A stretch of DNA of 64,000 nt from Hymenobacter sp. YC55 (GTDB lineage Bacteria; Bacteroidota; Bacteroidia; Cytophagales; Hymenobacteraceae). Of this stretch, positions 23,812-32,993 are shown in pieces (the first letter of the stretch is position 1; each line of letters opens with the position of its first letter). A program made the translations under genes and the position numbers. A model generated the notes under the pieces. The model did not search any database, was not told the DNA's origin, and saw only the letters and a program-made list of their open reading frames with translations. The DNA lies in NCBI RefSeq assembly GCF_029433095.1, contig NZ_JARNTX010000002.1:806001-870000 (forward strand). The letters run 5' to 3'.

Positions 23812-26208
23812 CTACCGCACGGCTTGGGCCGGCGTGGATTTAGGTAAGTACAACAGCGCATCGAATTCGCGGCGGAGGCTGTGGCGGCTAAACGGTTGGG
23901 TATAGGGCTTGAGGGCGCCGTCGCGGAGCAGCAAATTCTCGTGCAGCCATTGCGTGCCAGGCAGGAGAGTAGGGCTGCGGAGGTCGAGCAGTGTAGCAGG
24001 GGCGGGCAGTCCGGCAGCGTGGAAGTACTGCTCATAGCTACCTACTGCAGATGGCGCGGCAACCGCCGTAAAGAAAGCGGGCGGGTTCTCGGGGCGCAGT
24101 GCCCGAAACGAACCTTCGTGAAAAGCCAAGCCTACATTCACATATCCTGCGCCAAATTGACGGCGCAAAAATTCGCCTAAAGGCTGGTAGTCGCGGTCGT
24201 ATGTGCTGAGTTGGGCATTGTTGGCCCATACTACCACGCGGCCCCCATCCGCTTGAGCACGGGCCCACTGCACATTTTCAGCTAAGCAGGCGGCTCGGTA
24301 GTTGATGCGTAGCTGACTGTCCAACGTCTGCCAAACACTAAATTGCTCGGCCACCCGCAGCAACTGCGTTAAGGCTGCCGCCTCGGCCGGGAGTGCGCCA
24401 TAGTTGCCGCGCAACTTGGCCGACACGTCGTAGGCGGTGCGCACTTCGGTTAACACGCGCCGAACGGCATCCAAGCGCGGGTCTGATTTTGTGGGCTGCT
24501 GGAGCGGATTCAAGGCAATCTGAAGGTCCGGTAGCTCACGCAGTTGGCGCTGTAGGGCGGTCAGCTGCTCGCCTAAGTAGCCCGGCTTGTCTGGTAGCTG
24601 CTGCCGCAAATACTGTAGGCCCTCGGGTGCTTGCTCTATGTCGATGCCAACGAGCTGTAGCTTGTTGGTGGCTTGCTCGTTGTAGGTGCGCATCCAGCGG
24701 ACGAGTGCCAGCATCTCGGCCGTATCCCAGGTGGCTAGCTCGGCCACGAGTTGCTGCGGGCTGCCTTTGCCAGTTTGGAGGTAATCGTTTAGGGCCAAGC
24801 AAGCACCTAAGTCGGCACTGAGAGCTAGAACACGGGCGCCCTTCTGCTCCACTAAATAGCGAAACAGCCGGTGCTTGAGTTGCATTTGCTCGTGCGAGCC
24901 GTGCGTGACTTCGCCTAGCCCAATGATAGACGACTTGCCTACCAGCTGCCCAAAAGCCGCTAAATCTTTCTGGTCGCCTTCGGGGGCGGTGGTGCGTAGG
25001 GGCACAGCGGCTTTGCGTAGCCAAGCCAGTTCGGCCGTCGTGGGTTGGCCCGGTACCGGGGGCGCTTTGGGCGTGAAGGATCGGCCGTCAGCCAGCAGTT
25101 CTAGTTGGTCGAGCCATATGGGCGCGCCGCCAGGCTGCACGAGCAGTGACAAGGCGGAATGATTACGGTTATCATGGACAAGTACTGTTGCTTCAAAGCG
25201 TTGCCATTCTGTTGTACCTGCTACGGGAGTAGGTAAGGAATGACTTTCGAGGGTGCCGGCCCACTTAAAACGGTCGTATGGAAAAGAATGCCGGTCGCTG
25301 TTGCTTAGGATGCGGTGCAACAGCAAGGGTGGCACGTCGCCAGGAGTGGCGGGAGCACCGTAGCGGATGTAGCCGCGCACGGTAAGTGTTTTGCCTTGCA
25401 GCGAATCCAGTGGTACTACGCCCAGATACACGGGGGCCGGGCCAGCAGCCTCTACCCGCAAACTACGCCGCCCGTGTCGGGCCACGGTTGAATCTAGTTG
25501 CCAACGGCTTGTAACGGCGCGGGACGTTCGAGGCTGTGTTGGGCCGCGGCGTTCAAAGTCCCAATCGGGTAGTGGGGTGCCAGGGGGCAGAAGCAGTGGC
25601 TCGGTACCGGCCAGCGGAGCGTCGTGGTAGCTGCCTCCTTCCCACTGCACCGCAAAGTTGTCGAGCCACAGCTTGCCCTTGCCCGTGAAAATCAGCATCA
25701 TTGCCAGATTGTCGGCCGATTTGTTTACCGACAACTGAATCTGCAAGCGTTGCCAGTTGGCGGTAGGCGGCAGGTTAGGTACGGTAGCAGGCGTTTCACT
25801 TTGCGAAAGATTCCCCTCATATTTCAAGCTTTCATTGTTGCTTGACGAGTACGCCCGCAACCAGGCTCTGCCCTGGAAGTTCTCGGTCCGTACCCAGGCG
25901 CTAACGGTCACAATGCGCCCGCGCAACGAATCAGTGGCTGGAATGGAAATATAGATAACGGTTCCTTCCGGTTCTTCTGCCCGAGACGCGTCGAGCAACA
26001 GGCTACCGCGGCCGTGCTGCGCTGGGGCAACGGTATCAACCCGAATCAATAGCTCATCGAGTTGCTGCTTGCGCGACCATAGGAGCAGCGGCTGGTGGCC
26101 GTTGGCTTCGGGCTCGAAGTCGAGGTTGTGGATAGCCTGCCCGGCGGCGGGCAGGCTCGATACAAGTACCGTGGTCCAGAGGATGATACGGGTTAGATAA
26201 GGCAGCAT
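23812..26208 (-). CDS. Erythromycin-esterase family protein with two N-terminal jelly-roll domains, secreted
   Basis: 798 residues from ATG 26208, which begins a signal peptide (LPYLTRIILWTTVLVSSLPA); an upstream TTG would add nine residues. Two consecutive carbohydrate-binding-like beta domains (about 25-175 and 190-375; each with a HGRxSL motif and a WLDxLxL/LWLDNFAV strand) precede an erythromycin-esterase domain from about residue 410 (GLGEVTHGSHEQMQLKHRLF, VGIDIEQAPEGL, VVWANNAQLS). EreA-like enzymes hydrolyse macrolide lactones, but many family members are secreted proteins of other or unknown function. The domain fusion makes antibiotic resistance less likely than action on a surface or environmental ester. 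Confidence 0.88.
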   Translation of the reverse strand: MLPYLTRIILWTTVLVSSLPAAGQAIHNLDFEPEANGHQPLLLWSRKQQLDELLIRVDTVAPAQHGRGSLLLDASRAEEPEGTVIYISIPATDSLRGRIVTVSAWVRTENFQGRAWLRAYSSSNNESLKYEGNLSQSETPATVPNLPPTANWQRLQIQLSVNKSADNLAMMLIFTGKGKLWLDNFAVQWEGGSYHDAPLAGTEPLLLPPGTPLPDWDFERRGPTQPRTSRAVTSRWQLDSTVARHGRRSLRVEAAGPAPVYLGVVPLDSLQGKTLTVRGYIRYGAPATPGDVPPLLLHRILSNSDRHSFPYDRFKWAGTLESHSLPTPVAGTTEWQRFEATVLVHDNRNHSALSLLVQPGGAPIWLDQLELLADGRSFTPKAPPVPGQPTTAELAWLRKAAVPLRTTAPEGDQKDLAAFGQLVGKSSIIGLGEVTHGSHEQMQLKHRLFRYLVEQKGARVLALSADLGACLALNDYLQTGKGSPQQLVAELATWDTAEMLALVRWMRTYNEQATNKLQLVGIDIEQAPEGLQYLRQQLPDKPGYLGEQLTALQRQLRELPDLQIALNPLQQPTKSDPRLDAVRRVLTEVRTAYDVSAKLRGNYGALPAEAAALTQLLRVAEQFSVWQTLDSQLRINYRAACLAENVQWARAQADGGRVVVWANNAQLSTYDRDYQPLGEFLRRQFGAGYVNVGLAFHEGSFRALRPENPPAFFTAVAAPSAVGSYEQYFHAAGLPAPATLLDLRSPTLLPGTQWLHENLLLRDGALKPYTQPFSRHSLRREFDALLYLPKSTPAQAVR

Positions 26209-26366
26209 AGTAACTAAGAGTAGTTCAACTAGCAACGGTGGTAGCTAGTCGGTTAGCGCCTACTGAAAGTGAAAGTTTTTCTTGTCTTTTCAATGGCCGC
26301 TAGCTGGCGCTGCGGTACTCCGGTGGCTTTCTGCTTTCTTTGTGAACTAACCGGCTACTCTACCTT

Positions 26367-27023
26367 ATGGAAATCCTGCGGCACCTTGGCGAATTCATTC
26401 TGCACCTAGACAAGCACCTTGGCGACATCATTCAGGATTACGGAGCCTGGACCTATGCTATTCTGTTCGCCATTATCTTCTTTGAAACGGGAGTAGTAAT
26501 ACTGCCTTTTCTGCCCGGCGACTCGTTGTTGTTTGCCGCAGGTTCTCTGGCAGCACTGCCCGGTTCGCCCCTGAACGTGTGGGCCATGGTAGGTTTGCTG
26601 ATTCTGGCCGCCGTGCTCGGCGACACGCTCAACTACCACATCGGCGACTACTTGGGGCCGCGCGTGTTCAGCGAAAACTCCCGGTTTCTAAAGCGTGAGC
26701 ACCTGGAGCGGACACAGCAGTTCTATGAGAAGCACGGAGCTAAAACCATCATTCTGGCACGCTTCATTCCTATTATCCGCACGTTTGCGCCGTTTGTGGC
26801 GGGCGTAGGCACCATGAGCTACAGTAAATTTCTGTCTTACAATGTAGTAGGGGCGGTGCTGTGGGTGTCGTTGCTCACGCTGGCAGGCTACTTCTTCGGG
26901 CAGATTCCAGTAGTGCAAAAGAATTTCTCGCTGGTGGTGCTGGCTATTATCGGGCTGTCGGTGCTGCCGGTGGTGTTCGAGTTTTTCAAAGCGCGGCGGG
27001 CCAGCAACCGGCCGGTTGCTTAG
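26367..27023 (+). CDS. DedA family inner-membrane protein
   Basis: 218 residues with several hydrophobic segments. DedA marks are clear: FFETGVVILPFLPGDSLLFA near residue 40, the GDTLNYHIGDYLG loop, then HGAKTIILARFIPIIRTFAP and FVAGVGTMSYSKFLSYN. These re-entrant loops with acidic and Arg residues are typical of the VTT/DedA superfamily, whose members include undecaprenyl-phosphate and phospholipid translocases supporting membrane homeostasis and drug tolerance. Which lipid this copy moves is unknown. It is divergent from the erythromycin-esterase-family gene and followed by a terminator before aroE. Confidence 0.94.
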   Translation: MEILRHLGEFILHLDKHLGDIIQDYGAWTYAILFAIIFFETGVVILPFLPGDSLLFAAGSLAALPGSPLNVWAMVGLLILAAVLGDTLNYHIGDYLGPRVFSENSRFLKREHLERTQQFYEKHGAKTIILARFIPIIRTFAPFVAGVGTMSYSKFLSYNVVGAVLWVSLLTLAGYFFGQIPVVQKNFSLVVLAIIGLSVLPVVFEFFKARRASNRPVA

Positions 27024-27124
27024 GATCAATACGCTTATTCCGACGTAGAGCAAAGCTGGATTTAGCTGTTTAAGGCTCGCTCCTAGATGGCGTCTGGCGC
27101 CGGAATGACAGTTTTCTTTGCAAG

Positions 27125-27161
27125 AAACCACTCAGGTTCTTTGGGCCGGGTGGTTTTTTTT
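27125..27161 (+). terminator. Terminator between dedA and aroE
   Basis: A 7-bp stem (27125-27131 with 27150-27156) is followed by a run of eight or more T (27154-27161). It lies about 100 bases after the dedA stop and 35 bases before the preferred aroE ATG. Confidence 0.6.
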
Positions 27162-27194
27162 GTTGCTTGCCTCTCGAAATATATCTCCCTCTTT

Positions 27195-27935
27195 ATGCCT
27201 GAATTTGGGTTGCTTGGCCGTTCGTTGCAGCATTCTTTTTCCCAGACGTATTTCAGTCAGAAATTCGATAGTCTTCACCTTCCCGACCATCACTACGAGC
27301 TATTCGAACTGCCTTTCATCGATGCGCTGCCCGAGTTGCTGAGCCAGCATCCCGACTTGCAGGGCCTCAACGTAACTATCCCTTATAAGGAACAAGTCTG
27401 GCCCTACCTCACCGAAATAGCTTCTTCGGCCGCCCGCGTAGGAGCCGTTAATGTCATCGAATTTGCCGCGGATGGCCGCCTGATCGGGCACAACACCGAC
27501 GTAGTGGGATTTCACAATTCCTTGGCCGGGTTCCTGCCGTCTGGCTTTGCCGGCCGCGCCCTCATCCTGGGCAGCGGTGGCGCTTCTAAAGCCGTGGAAG
27601 TAGCCCTTCGCGACCTTAATATTGGGTATTGGGTGGTGTCGCGCAACCCCATGGGCACGGGCCTAACCTATGCCGAACTTACGCCGCAAGTACTGGAAGA
27701 ACATCTGCTCGTCATAAACGCTACGCCCCTCGGTACCTACCCCGACGTCGAGCAGTACCCACCCATTCCATACGAGGCCCTTACCGCCCAGCACTATCTC
27801 TTCGACCTCATTTACAACCCCAGCGAAACCGAGTTTATGCGGCGCGGCCAAGCCGTGGGCGCCCAAACCAAAAACGGCTTCGAGATGCTCTGCCTCCAAG
27901 CCGAAGCTGCCTGGGACATCTGGCAACAAAGATGA
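27195..27935 (+). CDS. aroE: Shikimate dehydrogenase
   Basis: 246 residues from ATG 27195. The enzyme reduces 3-dehydroshikimate to shikimate with NADPH in aromatic amino-acid synthesis. The frame is open further upstream, but ATG 27195 begins at the conserved FGLLGRSLQHSFSQTYF substrate motif and the terminator at 27125-27161 lies in the extension. Key residues: Lys65 in NVTIPYKE and Asp102 in GHNTDVVG (catalytic pair), the NADP motif LGSGGASKAVEVAL, INATPLGTYPD, LIYNPSETEF and the NGFEMLCLQAEAAWDIW ending. It is somewhat shorter than E. coli AroE (about 272) as is common in Bacteroidota. Confidence 0.94.
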   Translation: MPEFGLLGRSLQHSFSQTYFSQKFDSLHLPDHHYELFELPFIDALPELLSQHPDLQGLNVTIPYKEQVWPYLTEIASSAARVGAVNVIEFAADGRLIGHNTDVVGFHNSLAGFLPSGFAGRALILGSGGASKAVEVALRDLNIGYWVVSRNPMGTGLTYAELTPQVLEEHLLVINATPLGTYPDVEQYPPIPYEALTAQHYLFDLIYNPSETEFMRRGQAVGAQTKNGFEMLCLQAEAAWDIWQQR

Positions 27936-28010
27936 CACCGTGAAGTAGCGAATTGCTACCGTTGGCCTAGCTAGTAAAATAGTACGGTTCTGCTTCATCA
28001 AGCAGTAAAG

Positions 28011-28066
28011 CCTCCACAAAGAAGCCCTTGACAACTGCACACGTGTCAAGGGCTTCTTTGTGGAGG
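28011..28066. terminator. Bidirectional terminator between aroE and the first barrel receptor
   Basis: Perfect 23-bp arms (28011-28033 with 28044-28066) around a 10-base loop, situated between convergent genes. Short A3/T3 runs interrupt the stem, and pairing continues past them. Confidence 0.85.
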
Positions 28067-28109
28067 AAACGCTTAGTTGCCAGAACAATGCTTTTAGCAA
28101 CTGACTGCT

Positions 28110-30617
28110 CTACTGCCCGCCTCCGCCTTTGCTGCTGCCTTGCTTGCTGTCGTCGTTCTGGATGGAGCGGCGCTGGCGCTGGGAGTTGTCGAGCTTGCCG
28201 AAGCGGTAGTTGAACGAGAGGCGAACGGCGCGCTGATACGAGTAGAAGTTACTGGTACTGCGGAATTGGGCGGTTTCGGTGCTGCCGCGGAACTCGCGGC
28301 CGGGGGCCAGGAAGTTGCTGGCGTTGAACGTAAGGTCGGCCTTCTCCTTCATCAGGGTTCGTTTCACGCCGGCGGTGTAGTAGTAGCCGCCCGAGTAGCG
28401 GCTTTGAAGCTGCACGCCGCCTGTCCAGAAGCCGCCGTAGGCTTGCAGGCTGTACACCTTGCCTAGCTTCAGCGAGGAATTGAGGTTCACGAAGGCATTG
28501 AGGCGGTTGTTGGTTTGCTTGAGAGCGGCGCTGTATAGGCGCGTGTAGTCGAGGCTCACGTTGCTGCTCACGTTCAGGGCCGGAACGGGCTTCAGGGAGC
28601 CGTACAGGTTGAGGCCGTAAGTGGTGTTGGTGGCAATGTTGCCGTAGGTGCTTTCGGTGCGGGCCAGCGAGTCATTGTAGCGGTTATACTCCTCGATGGA
28701 ATTGCCGGTGCGGCGCACGTAGGTGGAAGCATTCAGCGAGCTTTTCTCCCCAAACGTACCGTAGCTCAGTTCGAAGGCATCCGTAATTTCCGGCGACAGA
28801 TTGGGGTTGCCGTAGCTGATGCTGTTAGGCGTGCTTTGGTTGACGTAGGGGTTGAGGTAATAAATCTGGGGGCGTTGGATGCGGCGAGAGTAGCTCAGGC
28901 GCAGCGTCTGGCCGGGCTTCTTGAGCGTGCGCGTGGCACTAACGTTGGGCAGTATGTTCAGGTAGTTGTTGGAGAAGCGCCCAGCCTCCCCCTGAAACTT
29001 GCCTTCAATGTCGGTGCGCTCCAGGCGCGTACCAAGGCTGAAAGCGTACTTCTTGCCCTTCGTAAAATTGTAGGTGCTGTAAGCCGCCAGCACGTTCTGC
29101 TGGTAGTCGAAGGCGTTGGAGCGCAGGGGGCTACGCGTGAAATCTGACTGCTTGCTTAGCAACACGGTGTCGAGACTGTAGTCGCTGCTGACGCTGCGCC
29201 GGATGAGCTTGGCGCCGCTTTCCAGAGTGGTCGAGTCGCGGAAGGGGTGGGTGTAGTCGGTTTGCAGAGTGGTTTCGAGGTTGCGGGCCAGGTTGAGGCT
29301 ACGCTCCCGGTATTCGAGCGGGCCGGTTAGCACGTCGGCGCTGTGGTACTGGTCGAGGCGGTAGTTTTGGTTGTTGCGGCTGCGGGTGTGCTGGGCCAGC
29401 ACGCTCCATTCGCGGCGCGGTTGGGCCTCGCCGAAAGTGCGGGTGTAGCCGGCGTTGAGGTCGTAGTTTTGATTTTCGTACCGTTGCAGAATGTCGCGCG
29501 AGTAGAGTGAATCGAGCTTGAGCGTGTCCGGGCCGAAATAGGGATTGAAGTCATATTGGTTGAACAAGTCCTGGGGCGAGCGGCTCTTATAGGAGTTGCC
29601 GTTGCCGCTGAGCGTGAAGCTATGTAGCGGCGACGGGTCGTAGGTGAATTCCACTTGCCCATAGCCACCTCCGCCCACGTTGCGGGTGGTGGAGTGCTGC
29701 TCTAGTTGGCCTTCACCACCCGGGATAAAATCGGTGCGGGTAGTGCTGCTCTTGTAGGGGTACCGGCTGCTGAACCCGCTTAGCCTGGTATTGACCCCAA
29801 ATTTGCCGCGGCGCACATTCAGGGCGCCGTTGATGCTTTGGTTGCGGTTGCCGGTGCTGGCGCCCAGGCTGCCGTTGGTACCCTGCAAGCTGTTCTTTTT
29901 CAACACAATGTTGATAACTCCGCCCGACCCTTCGGCATCGTATTTAGCCGAAGGCGCCGTCACCACCTCAATAGCTTTGATCTGGTCGGCCGGAATCTGT
30001 TTGAGAGCTTCGGCCAAGTTGCCCGACAAGAGGGCCGAGGGCTTGTTGTTAATGAGGATGCGCACGTTGCTGGTACCGCGCAGCTGCACATTGCCGTCGT
30101 TGTCGACGTTGACCATGGGCGTTTTGCGCAGAATGTCGGAGGCCGTGCCGCCCGTGTTGGTAGCATCTTGCTCGGCATTGTACACGAGGCGGTCTGGCTT
30201 GGTCTCCACCAGTGCGCGCTGACCAGTCACGGTTACCTCACCTAGCTTCTGCGCGGAGGCCGTAAGCGCCAAAACGCCGAGTGCGGTAGCTTGTGCGCCC
30301 ACCGTAACGGTTTCCGTGCGGCTGGTGTAGCCCACAAAGCTGACTTGCAGGCGAAACGAGCCAGCCGGCAGGTCTTTCAACTCAAACTTGCCTTGCGCGT
30401 CGCAGGTGCTGCCAGCCACCGGGGTGGTGCCGGTGCCTGGCAGCAGCGTAACGGTAGCGTATTCAACGGGTTTTTGGGTGGCGGCGTCCACCACGGTGCC
30501 CGTTAAGCGGCCAGTGCCTTGGCTAGCGGTTGTGGTGGTGGGCGCAGCTGGCACTTGGGCTTGCGCAACGGGCACAGTAAGGAGGGCTGCAAGCAGCAGC
30601 GTAAGGGTTTGTTTCAT
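28110..30617 (-). CDS. TonB-dependent-receptor-like outer-membrane barrel protein (OMP_b-brl_3), copy 1
   Basis: 835 residues from ATG 30617, whose first residues form a signal peptide (QTLTLLLAALLTVPVAQAQ). A CarboxypepD_reg-like beta domain (TGTVVDAATQKPVEYATVTL) is followed by a plug domain (LRKTPMVNVDNDGNVQLRG, INNKPSALL, SAKYDAEGSGGVINIVLKK) and a long beta-barrel ending RLSFNYRFGK. After the last strand comes a polar tail RSIQNDDSKQGSSKGGGGQ. No SusD gene is adjacent. The ligand is unknown. It is a paralogue of the gene at 33047-35632 and lies divergent from the LytS-type kinase gene, 336 bases away. Confidence 0.92.
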   Translation of the reverse strand: MKQTLTLLLAALLTVPVAQAQVPAAPTTTTASQGTGRLTGTVVDAATQKPVEYATVTLLPGTGTTPVAGSTCDAQGKFELKDLPAGSFRLQVSFVGYTSRTETVTVGAQATALGVLALTASAQKLGEVTVTGQRALVETKPDRLVYNAEQDATNTGGTASDILRKTPMVNVDNDGNVQLRGTSNVRILINNKPSALLSGNLAEALKQIPADQIKAIEVVTAPSAKYDAEGSGGVINIVLKKNSLQGTNGSLGASTGNRNQSINGALNVRRGKFGVNTRLSGFSSRYPYKSSTTRTDFIPGGEGQLEQHSTTRNVGGGGYGQVEFTYDPSPLHSFTLSGNGNSYKSRSPQDLFNQYDFNPYFGPDTLKLDSLYSRDILQRYENQNYDLNAGYTRTFGEAQPRREWSVLAQHTRSRNNQNYRLDQYHSADVLTGPLEYRERSLNLARNLETTLQTDYTHPFRDSTTLESGAKLIRRSVSSDYSLDTVLLSKQSDFTRSPLRSNAFDYQQNVLAAYSTYNFTKGKKYAFSLGTRLERTDIEGKFQGEAGRFSNNYLNILPNVSATRTLKKPGQTLRLSYSRRIQRPQIYYLNPYVNQSTPNSISYGNPNLSPEITDAFELSYGTFGEKSSLNASTYVRRTGNSIEEYNRYNDSLARTESTYGNIATNTTYGLNLYGSLKPVPALNVSSNVSLDYTRLYSAALKQTNNRLNAFVNLNSSLKLGKVYSLQAYGGFWTGGVQLQSRYSGGYYYTAGVKRTLMKEKADLTFNASNFLAPGREFRGSTETAQFRSTSNFYSYQRAVRLSFNYRFGKLDNSQRQRRSIQNDDSKQGSSKGGGGQ

Positions 30618-30953
30618 AGGTAAGATCAGAAAGGATAAGCTACTGTAATAGACACTACTAGGCCAAGGAGTCGGCTTGGCGGTAATTGGTGGCACAACGC
30701 TCTAAAAGTAGGCGTAGTGTTGGCGCTAACCGAAAAAATTCAACGAATAATATATTTTGTTTCAACCAGTTGGGAATTGCCGCTTATCTAGGGCGCGGGC
30801 TGGTGCTTCGGGGGCGCGCAACGTGTTGGTTGCGTCGGAAGCCGGGGTGGTGGTAAGCGGAGCGGGAATGGTTGAAAAAACACGGTAGCTGCCAGTTGAA
30901 TAGCTACTTTGCCGAGCACAAGCAAAGCTGTGTTTCGCTTCACGTGTTCTTAT
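30618..30953. other. Intergenic region between divergent receptor and kinase genes
   Basis: 336 bases carrying the divergent promoters for the first barrel gene and the LytS-type kinase. The middle (30730-30775) is AT-rich. I see no exact TAnnTTTG element; TATATTTTG at 30751 and TACTTTG at 30905 are near misses by one spacer base. No convincing gene. Confidence 0.5.
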
Positions 30954-32057
30954 ATGGCTGTCGCTGTTTCTCCTCGTTTTCCGGCCTTGCCTTGGCGCGT
31001 ACACCTGCCGTGGCCGCACTTGGTATGGTTAGGGCTGCTGGTTTATGCCGATGCGCAGCTTTGGTTTACTCGTGCCGGCCTCTACTACACAGCGCCCCAA
31101 AACGCCACCCTGTTCTGGCGCAATGCCCTGCTGGCCGACCTGCTCGACTGTGCCTTGTTTTATGTGAACTACTTGGTGCTGCAACCCAAGCTGTTTAAGC
31201 CACGGCGCAGTTTAGCTTACCTCGGGGCTGTAGTGGGGGCGTTGCTGCTGTTTGCCCTGGCGAGGGCAGGCCTGAGCGTGGCCCTGCAGGAAGGCGTGCA
31301 GCTAAGTAGGCTTCAGCTAAATCTGATGGCGCAGGTGCAACTGCTGCTTACCCTACACCTCCCGCTTGGGGGCCTGATTTTGTTGCTAAGCGCGGGCCTG
31401 CGCCTCGCCAGTGACTACCTCCACCAGCGGGAAAACCGCCGAGAACTGGAGCGCCAGCACCTGCGCACCGAGCTGTCGTTGCTGAAAACGCAGCTCCATC
31501 CGCATTTCCTCTTCAATACCCTCAACAACATCTACTCGCTCACGCTGCAAGCCTCGCCCCAGGCGCCCGAAGCCGTGCTGCGGCTGGCCGAGCTGATGCG
31601 CTACCAGCTCTACGACAGCACCGACGACCTGGTGCCCCTGGCCCGCGAAATACGACACCTGCACGGGTTTCTGGCGCTACAACTGCTGCGCCTACCCCCC
31701 GACGAAGCCGACGAGGCGCTGCCGTTCACGGTGTTGCTGCCGCCTGGCGCCGAGTACGCCCGCCGTTTGCCACCCATGTTGCTTTTGCCCTTGGTTGAAA
31801 ATGCCTTCAAGCACGGCGACCTGGCGGCCCGGCCCGTAGTAGCTCGCCTGCATTTACAGTTGCAGCCCGATGGCCGTCTGCTGTTCTCGGTACTAAACTA
31901 TTGCAACCCTCAAGTTCCCTCTGACCTAGCTGCCCCTGGTGGGATGGGCTTGGCCAACCTGCAACGCCGTTTGGAACTACTGTATCCGGGCCGCCATAGC
32001 CTCAGCGTGGCGGCTACAGCTACCGAATATCAAGTGAAACTGGAGGTACAGCTGTAA
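30954..32057 (+). CDS. LytS-type sensor histidine kinase (His_kinase/PF06580)
   Basis: 367 residues from ATG 30954; an upstream TTG frame is less likely. Four hydrophobic segments (about 20-160) form a membrane domain without a recognised sensor fold. They are followed by a short coiled coil and the PF06580 motif LKTQLHPHFLFNTLNNIYSL (phospho-acceptor His184), then a HATPase domain with LLLPLVENAFKHG and GGMGLANLQRRLELLYPG. Such kinases phosphorylate a LytTR response regulator. That partner is 164 bases downstream. The pair lies between two paralogous barrel genes, suggesting a shared signal. Confidence 0.93.
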   Translation: MAVAVSPRFPALPWRVHLPWPHLVWLGLLVYADAQLWFTRAGLYYTAPQNATLFWRNALLADLLDCALFYVNYLVLQPKLFKPRRSLAYLGAVVGALLLFALARAGLSVALQEGVQLSRLQLNLMAQVQLLLTLHLPLGGLILLLSAGLRLASDYLHQRENRRELERQHLRTELSLLKTQLHPHFLFNTLNNIYSLTLQASPQAPEAVLRLAELMRYQLYDSTDDLVPLAREIRHLHGFLALQLLRLPPDEADEALPFTVLLPPGAEYARRLPPMLLLPLVENAFKHGDLAARPVVARLHLQLQPDGRLLFSVLNYCNPQVPSDLAAPGGMGLANLQRRLELLYPGRHSLSVAATATEYQVKLEVQL

Positions 32058-32072
32058 AGGCTTAACAGCTCG

Positions 32073-32168
32073 TTGTCATTCTGACATTCCGCGCGTCTAG
32101 CGGAGAGAGGAATCTGAGTTGAATTGTTTGATGGCTTAACTCAGATTCCTCCCGCGTTGGAATGACAA
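32073..32168. repeat. 96-base interspersed inverted repeat between kinase and regulator
   Basis: Outer arms TTGTCATTC (32073-32081) and GAATGACAA (32160-32168) and inner perfect 13-bp arms (32108-32120 with 32138-32150, AGGAATCTGAGTT) form a long imperfect hairpin. The layout resembles the non-coding GTCATTC...GAATGAC repeats common in Hymenobacter-type genomes, from memory. It sits inside a probable two-gene operon, where it may limit or process the transcript. Confidence 0.75.
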
Positions 32169-32221
32169 GTGGCCTAGTGGAGTAGGCTAATAAGAAATAT
32201 TCTCGCCTTGCAACTCTTAGT

Positions 32222-32974
32222 ATGTCGTCCATGGAATCTACGCTAGCTCGCCGCCCTCTGACGTGTGTTATTGTCGACGACGAGCCCCTGGCGCTGAATG
32301 TGCTAGCCGAGTACTGCGCCCAAGTACCGTTTCTGGTCTTGAAAGGACAGTTTCAGGAGGCGTTAGCAGCAGTGGAATTTCTGCAAGACAACCCCGTCGA
32401 CGTCGTGTTTCTCGACATTCACATGCCCCGCCTCACGGGCTTGCAACTGGCCCAATTGCTGCCAACACCCGCCCCCCGCATCATCTTCACTACCGCCCAC
32501 GCCGAATATGCCGCCGAAAGCTATGAGTTGCCGGCTCTCGATTACCTGCTCAAGCCTATTCGCTTCGAGCGGTTTGTGCAGGCCGCCCACCGGGCTCGCG
32601 CGGCTCTTGCCCCGGTAAGCGCAGGGGTTACCGCCGAACCCGCCGAAAACCTTGCCGAAGCCTTGTTCATCCGGCAAGACAACCGCCTCCGCCGGCTGTT
32701 GGTGGCTGACTTGTACTACGCCGAAGGGCAAAAGGAATACCTCATGCTCTACACCGCCGCCGGCAAAATGCTCACGCTCCAATCGTTCCGGGGCTTGGAA
32801 GAACTGCTACCCCCTGGCCGCTTCGTGCGCATCCATAAGTCCTACCTCATCAGCTTACGCCACTTGGAGTTCGTCGAGCGCACCCGCGTGCAGGTGCACG
32901 GCAGTTCCCTGCCCATCGGCGAAACGTATCGAGAAGCCTTTTTAGAGCACCTGCGCTACCACGGGCGGGTATGA
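32222..32974 (+). CDS. LytTR-family response regulator
   Basis: 250 residues. An N-terminal receiver domain (about 15-130) has the acidic pair VIVDDEP, the phospho-acceptor Asp65 in VVFLDIHMPRLTG, Thr in IIFTTAHAEYA and the conserved Lys in YLLKPIRFERF. A LytTR DNA-binding domain follows (about 150-248: FIRQDNRLRRL, YAEGQKEYLMLYTA, FVRIHKSYLISLRHL). It should bind direct repeats upstream of target promoters after phosphorylation by the LytS-type kinase. The adjacent barrel genes are obvious candidate targets, which is inference. A second Met at 32231 is an alternative start. Confidence 0.94.
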   Translation: MSSMESTLARRPLTCVIVDDEPLALNVLAEYCAQVPFLVLKGQFQEALAAVEFLQDNPVDVVFLDIHMPRLTGLQLAQLLPTPAPRIIFTTAHAEYAAESYELPALDYLLKPIRFERFVQAAHRARAALAPVSAGVTAEPAENLAEALFIRQDNRLRRLLVADLYYAEGQKEYLMLYTAAGKMLTLQSFRGLEELLPPGRFVRIHKSYLISLRHLEFVERTRVQVHGSSLPIGETYREAFLEHLRYHGRV

Positions 32975-32993
32975 GGGGTGCTAGTAAAACACA

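Noticed and set aside
23812..26208. Macrolide-resistance gene
   Set aside because: The domain is of the erythromycin-esterase family but secreted and fused to two jelly-roll domains; resistance function is not supported.
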